DNA of 64,000 nt from Melampsora larici-populina 98AG31 (Eukaryota; Basidiomycota; Pucciniomycetes; Pucciniales; Melampsoraceae), in contig NW_006768853.1 in the NCBI RefSeq assembly GCF_000204055.1, positions 82,177 through 146,176 of the forward strand. Direction: 5' to 3'. Below, in pieces: positions 42,669 through 52,975 of this stretch. Within the stretch, counting starts at the first letter, position 1. Each line of letters opens with the position of its first letter. The notes under the pieces are model-generated. The model saw only the letters and a list, made by a program, of their open reading frames with translations, had not been told where the DNA came from and ran no database searches. Position numbers and translations under genes: made by a program.

Positions 42669-44790
42669 CAAAGCAACAGATCTTGTTCCTATAGATCTAA
42701 AGTGTGTGTTTGCTTATAAAAAAGTTGATGAAGATGGCAATCCAATCAAATTTAAAGTTGACTCATTGCAAAAGGATTGAAACAACACAAAGGCATCAAT
42801 TACACCAAAACTTTTGCACCAGATGCTACATTTGTGTGTTTGAGGATCATGTTGACTATTGCTACATGCAGGAATTGGCCCATACATTGATTTGACATAT
42901 CATCAGCCCATATAAATAATGATATTGACTCACTTATTTCTCAATCCATACCGGATATATGTGTGGGACAGCACTATTTGGCAACCACTTTGGAAATACC
43001 CAAAGCCCGCTATTTTCGGTACATAACCCGCAGATTCCGAGCAAACCCGGACCCGCTATCACCCAAATTGTGCCGCAGCCGCAGCAACCGGGCACAAAGT
43101 AGATGTCTACCGCCCTCAAATGGAATTCAACCGCCCTTCATGACCAAACAGGGCAGTTTTATCCAATTAGTGGGCTGAGCCAAAACCGGGCGTACCCTTC
43201 ATCATTGTATCCTCCTAATCCAACCTTCGCCTCATTTGATTGATCTCATCAGAGACAACTCATAGTTCAATCAAAAAAGATTCATCTCGTGATGAATCGA
43301 TTCATTTTTTTGATTCAATTTATCGACTAAGAGCTCAGCTGATGAAAGAAACTGAGACACGAGTATTGGAGCAAATGAGGTGGAGCACATTGGAGAAATG
43401 ACAACTGCAGTCACTTACAATGGTACACGAGGACCTCAACGGTACAAAGATCAAAGTGTCATATCAGTATTGATCACTTTTACTCGTTGATATTCTGTGA
43501 TTAGAAAATAAGTCATATTGAGAGTTTGGTACAGGAGAGGTCTAGTGAGTGAGAAAACGAAACAAAAACAAAACGGACAACCGGGCTCTGACATCAAAAG
43601 CGGGCGCCAATAGCACTGAATAGGGTGACAAAAAACTAATGATCCGACCTCCAGGCGTCGGGTCAAAAAAACCGGTCGCCAAATAGTGCTGTCCATATGT
43701 GTGAAGCAAAGAAAAAGAACAAAGTATTCAGATAAATCGAAGCTTTGTATGGAAATAAACACTGTGCACAATGCTGATGGAACTTGAACTTGAAGCATAT
43801 TAACAACATCCTTACTTGAATGGGATTCAAATCAAGTCCATGCCATTAATCCCTTTGCATATATTGGTGTGGAAGTGACACATTCATCATCTGGTTGCAC
43901 AGCAACAACAGTGGAGTAACAGGGAGAGTTACTAGATGTAATTCATAATACACACAAAGAAAAATTGTCAAGTAAGTGGGAAAGAAATTTATATCAAATA
44001 ATTGGAGTCAATGTAAATCGTCTTCAAGATGGAAGTTTTGATTTATCTCCACCTGGCCTTACCAAGAAAATCATGCAATCCATTTTACCAGAGAACGTTC
44101 AGCAAAGACACTAATGAACATTCAAAAAGTTTCAACATCACCAACTGAAGAAGAAGAAAAAGCAGGATCAGAAACATACCTCTCAAGTCTCAGCAATCAG
44201 AAGCCTCTGCTACCTTTCAGTAGCAACACTTCCTGATATTACATACACTTTCAACTACCTCACAAGATTCTTATCATACTCAAGAAAGTAACACCGGAGC
44301 ACCATTGAATATCTAATCAGACATTTCAACAAAACTGGTGTGCAAGAATTATCAATGAACCCCATCAAATCAAAAGTTGATACCCTGATTCACACTTATG
44401 TAGACACAAACCGGGGAGGTGAAGGAGCCCAATTATTACATGAGTTTATTACATATTTCTCAAAATGACCAATTTCCTGGAAGCCTAGAAGACAAACCTG
44501 TGTTGGTTCATCTACCTGTCACACCAAATATATGGCAATGGGTACTGCATGTAGAGACACAGTATGGTTGAGAGATTTGATAGAAGATATCACTGGTGAA
44601 TGCAAAATTGTGAACATGTATTGCAACAACACATCATCAATACATGGAGCGTGCAATGACGCTTCAAACAAGTGCACATGCAATACCAACAGAGAATACT
44701 ATTATACAATTGAGCAGATCTACAAAGAAAGAGTATTCTTACATTGGATTAATACTGGGGGTTTGTGTTGTAATCATGTGATCCTAAGAC
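42669..44790 (+). pseudogene. Copia-type polymerase remnant 2, interrupted by a MULE MITE
   Basis: Blocks in order: VPIDLKCVFAYKKVDEDG, HKGINYTKTFAPDATFV then RIMLTIATCRNWPIH, then (after the inserted element 42966-43694) YGNKHCAQCWW and MGFKSSPCH, GVNVNRLQDGSFDLSP, and the RNase H part RRQTCVGSSTC, AMGTACRDTVWLRDLIEDI and NDASNKCTCNTNREYYYTIE. This is the normal copia order (reverse transcriptase to RNase H). Stops and frameshifts are frequent. It begins again at the N-terminal side of the polymerase, so it is a separate insertion from remnant 1. Confidence 0.8.
42966..43694. mobile_element. Non-autonomous MULE (729 bp) inside the copia remnant
   Basis: Terminal inverted repeats GGACAGCACTATTTGGCAACC and GGTCGCCAAATAGTGCTGTCC are flanked by the 9-bp direct repeat ATATGTGTG (42957-42965, 43695-43703), the length typical of Mutator elements. 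The interior has no transposase and is more GC-rich than the host copia. The terminus matches the right end of the MULE at 1-3283 at about 17 of 21 positions, making that family the likely source of transposase. Confidence 0.88.
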
Positions 44791-46467
44791 CAACTGTGTG
44801 CTGCAGTCAACAAAACTCAGTTCAGCCAAGTTTGAGATTCCACATCATTGTGAAATCAAAGTTTTTGTGCTTATGTGATATTTGTGTTTCTACTTTTCAC
44901 CATACAGAGGTCTTTATAACTCTGTACAGGTCTTTTTGTGAACCAATGTTCCTCTGCAACGAAAATTTTATTGCCGTCCCAGAGGTTTGACAAAATTGAT
45001 ACTCAGTCAAATCCATTAATCCTGAGGCCAATTTTTTGAGTATTGGTTATATCAGATTCTACTGTGGTCATGCAATGGGATGGGACCCCAGCTAGCCCCA
45101 GCTAACCCCATTGTCTTGCTGAAGACAAAAAGCCAATTTTGGCTGAATTATCTTATTTTTTTGGCATGTTTCTTTGCAGCAAAAACCATCTGTTTTTTGC
45201 CCAGAGCTATTATGTATCTTGTGTATACAGAGCAATTCCGCCTTCATAATATCTTCAATTGAGGCCAGACTCACCACAGTCTCAGAAAATTACCTAGGAT
45301 TGATCACATAAATTTCAGGAGGTCTCCTATGTTCCAGTGCACTTTATCTGTACAAGTCAAATGGTGCAACTGCCGCAGCCTACTGAGATGAGACACCTTA
45401 ATTTCTCATGTACACATTTATACCTGCAATTGATATACACCATCTCTTCTGGGTTACTCAGCAGGATCTTACCAAATCAGAAGAAGGGATGTGATCTACC
45501 AAAACAAGGCTTTCTGGTTTGTAAGGTTCTATATATGTGCCAAAATAGGGCTCTTGATGTTTGTTGTCTATGTATTTGGAGGCAAATTGGCTGAAATATG
45601 GACCTACGGAGAAATGTTTGTTGTGAAATTGCAGTCAAAACCTGTTTTGGGGCAAAAAACATACATGTCCTTGGTGCCAAAAAGTCCAGAAATCAAGTCT
45701 TGACACAATGGAGCTTCATAGGAGCTATCCGGGGTCCTAATGGGATACTCTAAACTTATCCGAGTCCCACGCCGACCCGAGCCGGTCGTAGAGATAAGTT
45801 TAGGGATACTCTTCTTATTTTCAAATAAACACGATTACAAGTCGAGACGTGTGAAATGCTAAGACATAAAGAGTAACACAGCCTGAGATACTGAGGCTTG
45901 CCCGGGCTCGGCTCGTGGAGGCTTTGAAGGGCTCTCAGATTTACTGTCGTTCATTGGTCAAGCTTTTCGAGAACGACAGTATCATCCTTTAGCTCTTTAG
46001 CTCGGATGACCTCGAAGCACCCAAAACCTGATGAACCATTTCTACCGGTGGAAAAGCTATGTAAAGTCAACTTGATAATTACAAAAGTGTACATACATCC
46101 TTACCTCCTGACGTCGTGACACATGCAGAGTTCAAAGGTTCTTTCTATCTGCGAGTTTAAAAATCGACTAAGAAAATTGTCAACAATTCTCGGCTCGTGG
46201 AATCGAAATGTGTTTGCATAACATCAAATTAGAATCCGCACCGATGTGTCTACCATTGAGTCCTTGGCTCCGGTGTGCAATGTTGAATAAGTTGAATACT
46301 AATCTCAGATCTGTATAATTCCGTCCGTGGAAGAGTCAGTAGGGGTGAGCACTGAGCAGGTATCGAAGACTTCCAATATCTACCAACACTTCATTCTTCC
46401 CATCCTCTGTCCCCAACGTGAACAGAGAGTATCTTCCTACCTACCAGATTTGCACAAGTTGTCCGCA
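44791..46467. other. Intergenic, no gene recognised
   Basis: Short frames only. An imperfect inverted pair (GGGATACTCTAAACTTATC near 45740 and GATAAGTTTAGGGATAC near 45795) and the short palindromic element at 45943-45981 are the only structures noted. Confidence 0.4.
45943..45981. repeat. Short palindromic repeat, related to 51061-51151
   Basis: ACTGTCGTT on the left and AGCTTTTCGAGAACGACAGT on the right are the termini of the hairpin element at 51061-51151, joined with most of the centre missing. Confidence 0.5.
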
Positions 46468-48885
46468 ATGTCTTCGGAAGAGAAGAAAATAGTCGACTTC
46501 GTACTCCATCTGCGCTCTGATACAAATCCATATGCAGCGATAGCAAGATACTTGAAGGGAGTGATGGCGGTAAGAAATTCGCAACCTTCAACTGACCTTT
46601 CTCGCAAAACTAATGAACATTCTCAAACTTTTCAGCCACCGCAGTTAGCTGGTTGGGCGACCATCGCCCAGCGTTGTGCCTTGGGCTTGTTCATCATGTA
46701 AGCTTCATCTTTGCTTTCGGTTGCATTTAATAGCTGAAGTGGGAGGAAATCCTCCCTGCCCTTAACACCATCTCCTCATCGCAGAATGTTTGTACAATCA
46801 GTGCATTTGATCTACGCGCGGGTCAAAGTGGGCGCGTTCCAAGCTTGGAATTTTACGCGCCGTAAGTCCTTCAAGTCGCTGTGTCATATCGGTCCTCCCT
46901 ACAGCAAACTCATAATGCGCCGGCATTGCAGTCGGTCTGTACTCGATCGACGTTGCGAGCGGCTGCGGCACCACATATGCGATATATAGTATCCGTCAGT
47001 ATCCCTATCTTATGACTGCGCCCTTCCGAACCTCAACGCTTTATAGGTGCGTTGCCCGTACCGAAATACTGATGCAGCAGGTCTCGACACAGTGGCCATA
47101 ACGGATCTCTTTCTCCTGGATCAAGCAAATGCTGGCGAACGTGACCTATCTGGAGAGATCATGCTATTTGGAATTAAATATATACCGATTCTTTTAAATG
47201 GATGGTGAGCTATATACAAACTTTGGAATGATCACATTTTCATTGACTGATCATGAATTTTTTTTGGCTGTCAAAGGTGTACGTCTCAGGACTTCTATTG
47301 GAGATGTTGATTTAATGCGTTTTATCGTATTCTTACTGAAATTTTATTCGTCTTTGAAGTCTTCCTGTGGGTATGTGCATGTCAGTGTGCGTCCCTGGTC
47401 TGTGAATCCGGTCTAGGCGAGGTTTCCGGCATGGGAGGGAGACTCCATCCAGCAATCCGGGTTGTTATGCATGCTATACTATTGGCAGTACTCATTATTC
47501 CAATCCGTCAGTGATTTCTGACGCATAGTTTCGGTTGACACAGCTGATGTCCATAACTTTGTTTATCGTATTCTTTGTTTGATTCCGTAGCTATTGTGTT
47601 TTATTGTTACACAAAGGTTAACAAGGAATATGTTATGGCAAAGTCAATATTACACGGCGTCCTTCAAGCGCTTGATGCCAAAGAGGTCACTGCCACTCCT
47701 CAAAATTACAATCGCATGGAGCTATTAGCAATACTGAAACCAGCACGAGATATGCAGCCACATGCTGTGAGTTCGAAACTCTTGGTTGGGTAACATTTTT
47801 GGTGTTCTGAGTCTCACTTGCTGCTGTCTTTGTAGCACAATATGGCCGTACTGACTCGAAGTGGCATCATGATATATCTAGTGCAGTTGACTACTCTCAG
47901 TGTCGTAAGTGAATTTCAGTTAAGGGGGTCATTGGGAGAAAGATACTGATGTTACCCCGACTCGAGTAGGTGTATGTGCCTCTGCTGGCTGTCTCGCTAG
48001 GTCGTTTGTATGCCCGATCAGTCTCCCAAAAGAAATTGGATATGGCTGCGTCAGGCGGTGAAGCTAATGGAAAGATTTCAAAGATGGGTCGCAAGATTCG
48101 TGAACAGCGTAGAAGGCTGGTGACGCATGCGATGATTCTGTATGTGACAGTCGTTTTGCACGTTCCTATCCTCATTGCTCAGGTACGTCTTCATCATATG
48201 CCTACTCCGGGAGTTTGGAAATCTCACTTTCTGACATTGGGCGGGCTGTAGCTGGCCTACGAAGGTGATGGGTTTCTACGAAATCAAGGGTGGCTGACAC
48301 TCACTCGCGTGGTACGCAATGGATTTTTTCTCAATCTCTGTGTTCACTCTTTTCTCATTATCTATGGATACGAAACAGGGTCTCACCTTACCGTTCGCGA
48401 TCGGCGGCAACGGGTTAGTACATACGATTACCTTCTAGATTCAACAAACTGATTATATATCGACTCTTGTCAGGATCGCATTCATACTCAATGTCCACGC
48501 GCGCAATCAGTTAGCAGATACACAGACGCAGAACCCAGCGGCCACAACTATGACCTCAACCTCCGAGGCCATGAAGACCAAGGAAACTTTCATGCCTAAA
48601 TTCAATCCTGGTGGCAAAGATGTCGAGCTGTCGCTCCTTCCGACATATGTAGGCCTCAATGGACGCGATGCGCAGTTAAACACTATTGAGACACGCGAAG
48701 CCCCGTTTGGAAGTGCTGGAGTACGCTCTCACCCGTCAGTAGTGCCACTGCATGCTTCAAAACCTTCAAGAAAGCAGAGTTCGAAATCGGTTGTGTCGAA
48801 GTCAAGTATACATTTCAAACAAAGTTACGATCGGCAAACTGAACAGTCTGGCATAAGTGCAGAAGATTATCCTACCAAATATTAA
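46468..48885 (+). CDS. Multi-exon polytopic membrane protein, receptor-like
   Basis: Supported exons: 46468-46569, 46636-46697, 46785-46861, 46932-46988, 47078-47204, then a segment near 47612-47765, exons near 47836-47904, 47971-48182, 48252-48312, 48379-48412, and a last exon ending at 48885. The ATG at 46468 starts MSSEEKKIVDF. Hydrophobic segments include GLFIIMFVQSVHLIYARV, IMIYLVQLTTLSV with VPLLAVSLG, MILYVTVVLHVPILIA and LPFAIGG with IAFILNV; at least five membrane spans are likely, with a Ser/Lys-rich cytoplasmic tail (KPSRKQSSKSVVSKSS). The pattern suggests a seven-helix-type fungal membrane protein, but no family motif is certain. The junction between about 47204 and 47612 is unresolved and may hide one more exon. 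Confidence 0.6.
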
Positions 48886-49000
48886 ACCAAACATTCGCCA
48901 TGAACTATCCGCTTCATGACAACTCATTTTGCATGCTCATGTGCTTCTATGGCCCTAACCACCAGTTCCCGGCACCATTGTTCTTCATGGAAAATCACAG

Positions 49001-49165
49001 TTTATCAAGCTGCCAGACTTGTATATTTATTACCTCATTAAACAGCTTGAACCTCCGGCTTCGAATGCGTGCAGAGATACAGTTCCTCAACAAAATCAGA
49101 ACCCCCTCAGCAAGCCGAACTAAGCTGATCTGAATGATTTCAAGTCTCTGCAGTACCAGACATAC
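49001..49165 (+). pseudogene. Decayed duplicate of SDHAF2 exon 2
   Basis: FIKLPD, IYYLIKQLEPPAS and, after a shift, QFLNKIRTPSASRTKLI and SLCSTRH parallel FLKLPDWDIYYYVIKKLDPPA and QLVNQLRIHTANRAKQI of the intact gene at 31422-32124. The preceding TTCTTCATGGAAAATCACAG resembles the intron 3' end of that gene (TTCTTCATGTAAAACCAAAG), so it is a genomic rather than cDNA-derived copy. It carries a frameshift and a stop (TGA after KLI). Exon 1 is not present next to it. Confidence 0.75.
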
Positions 49166-49677
49166 TTATAATTCCTACTTTCCTTTGTTTTTCACAAGTC
49201 GCTCGTTCATATGTTGTATATGTTTTATTTCGAGGCTGATGTTCAAATTTTCTTATAAGTACCAAGTCTAGACCAGTGCGCCTGCTTAAAGATGCGGGCA
49301 ATTCAAGTTGAAAGAATGTCTAAAATATAACTGTCCCTACTGTAAGGTTCTCAATAGAGAAACCTTCACTGAACTCTTGGGAAATCTCACGGTGGAATCT
49401 AACCACTGGAAAGCTATTTTAGAACTCCTGTTTCATTACAAGCACGCTAGTCTAGCTCCAGTCGGGGTTTGTCAGGAAAGAGACAACAATCAGAAAAGGT
49501 ATAAGATAGAATAGCTATAATGGATGATGACTCTTACCTAGCTCCAGTCGGGGTTCGTGAGGAAAGAGAACCCAACGTGGAGCCAGGGTTGATAGTGAGT
49601 ATAGTGACAATGACCTCTGTAAACCCATACTGTAATCTATGTAATCCAATCCTTACACCTACCTTGAAATGGTACTC
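49166..49677. other. Spacer with a short direct repeat
   Basis: CTAGCTCCAGTCGGGGTT plus TGT/CGT and CAGGAAAGAG/GAGGAAAGAG occurs near 49452 and again near 49539. No gene. Confidence 0.45.
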
Positions 49678-50092
49678 ACACCGCGGGAATCATTAAGTGT
49701 GAAACCCGATTGAGCAAAGTCGCGGTGTCCGGGTCCGCGACTTTCTTCAATTGTGGATCTTGTTTGCCATAGGTTTGCTATAGGTTTGCTAGCTTGCATC
49801 AAGCTGCCCTCAAGTTGTCTGCCTGAGCTGCAGTACATGTTATGCATGTTTTTCCTTTCAATATCCTCAGACCACTCAAGATCATGTATATGTTACAAGA
49901 GTCTAGACATATGGTACCTCCATTAGTCCATACTACAGCCTGAGTGGATGACTATGTAGAGGACAGCTTGAGACAAGCTTGCAAACCTATGGCAAACCCA
50001 TGGCAAACGAGATCCGTGATTGAAGGAAGTCGCGGACGCGGACACCACAACTTTGCTCAATCCGGTTTCACACTTAATGATTCCCGCGGTGT
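49678..50092. mobile_element. Foldback MITE (415 bp)
   Basis: Ends ACACCGCGGGAATCATTAAG and CTTAATGATTCCCGCGGTGT. Arms of about 130-150 bp also share GATTGAGCAAAGT, GTCCGCGACTT and the GGTTTGC/GCAAACC tract in inverse orientation. No coding capacity and no certain target duplication. Confidence 0.8.
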
Positions 50093-52100
50093 CATAATCT
50101 CGAAACTTTCAAAAACTTTCAGACAGCCCTGCCTGAGAAGCACATTTTTTTGTAAAAAAATATAATTTTCGAGGGATGGGGAGGCCAAAGTACAAAAAAC
50201 TCTAGGCACTTTTGGGCCAACTGGAACTCCCCTAATTAGGATCATTTTGAAATACCACGCATAAAAATCCAAGCCTTTGATATCTAAATAAGGCAATACA
50301 AGTCTCAAATTAACTGTCTTTCAGAATTGCAAAGCTGGGGTTGTTGCCCATCATTCATTACCTGAAGTAAAAGACATCAACAGTTTGACAGTAGTATTGC
50401 TCATGGGTAGTCTCTTTGATCTCTGCAATTCATCACCTAATGCATCTAGTGCATTTGATTGGACATGTTCTGACAAAGATTTTGATGTATTGAAGGATTA
50501 TTATGGCCTGCGACCCGCCCCCGGGGATTTCCCCAACCCTGATTTGACTCCAGAAGTTACCAGGGCCAATTAAGGCACACCCCAAATATCTTATTGGTAC
50601 AAAGGAAGAGGCAGAGTTCAGACAGAGGAGTATGTATTACAAAGAGTATCATACAGAGTCAGCTGTTTGGGGTTAATTAATAGCCCTATCATGAATTGAT
50701 GATTTATTGTTGCACCTTTTGCATCCACCACCAATAAAGGTGCACCTGGGCTTCACTTCAAGTTCCAGCAAAGATACCTTGGATTTGCAGATCCAAGGTG
50801 TTGTTGGAGGTAGATTCCCATAGACCACATTTCCCAGTGAATGATCCCAGGTCTTCTTTGGGCCTGATTCAAAGCCTCAGACCAAATACTGAGGCACCCT
50901 GCCCAAGGTTATTTCCATCCAACGACACCTCTTATTGCTGAATTCTTGGCATGTGTCTTGGTGGTTCCGCCATTGGTTTTAGACAGGGCTGTAAGATTGA
51001 ACTTGAACATGTTATGATGTGAAGTTCCTTGGTGCTCATGTGGAACAGCAATGAGATCATACTGTCGTTCTCGAAAAGCTTGTCCAAGTTTTCCTGCCAA
51101 ATTGCTGGAGTTTTGCGGGAAAACTCAGACAAGCTTTTTGAGAACAACAGTAAGTATCTGTCAAACATGTTGTCAACCTCTTTCTTGAAGTAAGCAAATG
51201 TCCATCTCATGTGTATGATTTGAACCAGGGACAGGAAAGTGTGTAACAAAAGGTACTGTACAGTGTGTAGTACAATGTCTGCTTATTTTATTCCTGCTGT
51301 CACATCCACCAGTTTTGGTATTTGTTTCCTCTTTGATGTAGATGCCGAATGATCCTTAACGTGATCCTCTTGATGGTGATGATTTGACTGATTTCAATTT
51401 GGGCTTTGATTTCTACCTTTGTTGGTTGACAATCAACATTTGACTGGTAATATGGTATTTTGACCGAATATATGCAAGTGTTTCATGTTCTTCAAAGTTT
51501 CAAGTTTGACTCATCTGATTTCAGTGGTTTTTGATAGCCTCACTTTGTTAAATTAATTTGTCCGCTTTCTGACTTGCTACTAATTATCTTCGTATGGAGG
51601 CAGTATCTCACTCACTCACAGCGTGCGGCTGTATGTTTTGTGCTGGTGTCAGCGTTGCCAATAAGGGCATATGGCTATAATTCTGACAAGTGGCAGTGTC
51701 TGTTTTTGAACAAAGTTCATGAAGAACACTATGACAACTGTTCAGTTACAAAAACTTATTGATCATAGCAAACAAACCTATTTCCTCCAGAGTGGCCGGA
51801 CAAGTGCGCGCTCGGCATTGCATGGTGCGGATCGGATCCAGATGAGCCACTTCAGAGCTTTGAGCTTTGGATGATCCCGGCAGCTTGGTCTCTAGTGTAT
51901 AGGAATATGTTTTGTTTTAAAAATGTGACAAGAAGCTATATGTCTTGTTGACTTCAGTATTGGGTTTGAAATCCTCAAACAAACCTCAATCCAATAATTA
52001 TATGGAAGATAGTATTTACAAAAGACGAGTATTTGGAACATAAGTGCGAAGTTACAAGACGAATTGATGAGCTTGAGGAATGATTTGTCCATGAAGAAAT
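50093..52100. other. Intergenic, no gene recognised
   Basis: Apart from the hairpin element at 51061-51151 only short frames without domains are seen. Confidence 0.4.
51061..51151. repeat. Miniature hairpin element (91 bp)
   Basis: ACTGTCGTTCTCGAAAAGCT on the left is matched in inverse by AAGCTTTTTGAGAACAACAGT on the right, less one base shown, with CCAAGTTTTCC / GGGAAAACTC also pairing. A deleted relative lies at 45943-45981. Confidence 0.65.
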
Positions 52101-52975
52101 CTAAGCTTGATGAGCTTGATATCTGAGCCAAAGTCCAGAGACTGAACCTAAACTACTTTCTCTTCTCAATTCATGATTAGATTCTGGTAAGATGCTAAGA
52201 GAGTGTGATCTACCAGATCGTAATGAGATTGAATCAGATGAAGAGTCGGATGGTCGAGATTCCGATGATGGATCAGAGTGTTGAGCTCCCGATGTTGACC
52301 CAGAATGGGTGAAGGTGATACGGCTTTTGAAAAACATGCAGATCAGTGAATTTGGTCAATGAATGGAACGATAAATTCGCTCAAGAGAACAAGCATACCT
52401 TTCCATTTCGTCAAACCATACTATCGTGCGCTTACGTGGCACTGCGTGATTGGCCGACATAGGGGCAGAGGCAGAACGAAGTCGAGGAGGAGTTTTTAGC
52501 TGAGGATTTGAAGATAAAGGGCTTTTCACAATTGTAAAACTTTGTCCAACAGGTAACAATCGAAGTGGACGAGATATAAGAGGAGTTGGAAGTGCAGCTG
52601 CTTCCAAGTCCGATTTTATCGAATCTGTTGATTTTCGATTTGGTCGCTTTTTTCGTCTCCATCCTTGAAAAATATAACGTTGTCCATATTGTAGCAAGGA
52701 CGAAAACGATAACTACGATACTGACCGCAAAGATGTCCGCGGAACTTAAACTCCCGACCATTCACTTCAGCCCGCGTCCCTCTGTTACCAGTCTTCTCAA
52801 TGACAGCAGGAAAATCCCTGATATCAAGAAGGATCCTCCCAGTCAGTCTGAAGTTTGAATCCTGGTATATCTTTCTTCCTAGATATTCCTTAATCTTTTC
52901 TCTTTGATGATGTACGATTTTGCTGATGCGATTTGATGGGCGTCTATAACTTTTGAGTGACTGATTGGGAATCAT
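52101..52975 (-). CDS. Unidentified minus-strand gene, C-terminal exons
   Basis: Three exons can be joined in frame: from at most 52975 down to 52726, 52663-52399 and 52323-52101, with GT-AG introns of 62 and 75 nt. The product is basic and Ser/Pro-rich: RRPSNRISKIVHHQREKIKEY, less one residue, near the start, then RRKKRPNRKSTDS, PTPLISRPLRLLPVG, PRKRTIVWFDEME and a Ser-rich tail. No domain is recognised. Open frames continue upstream to about 53490 in other phases, so more exons exist or the gene is damaged there. A tempting membrane-span frame (IFAVSIVVIVFVLATIW) falls inside the first intron and is probably not translated. Confidence 0.4.

Noticed and set aside
52600..52761. Minus-strand frame with a convincing membrane span (IFAVSIVVIVFVLATIW)
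   Set aside because: It lies mostly within a 62-nt GT-AG intron whose removal joins two better coding frames; the hydrophobic stretch is probably chance.
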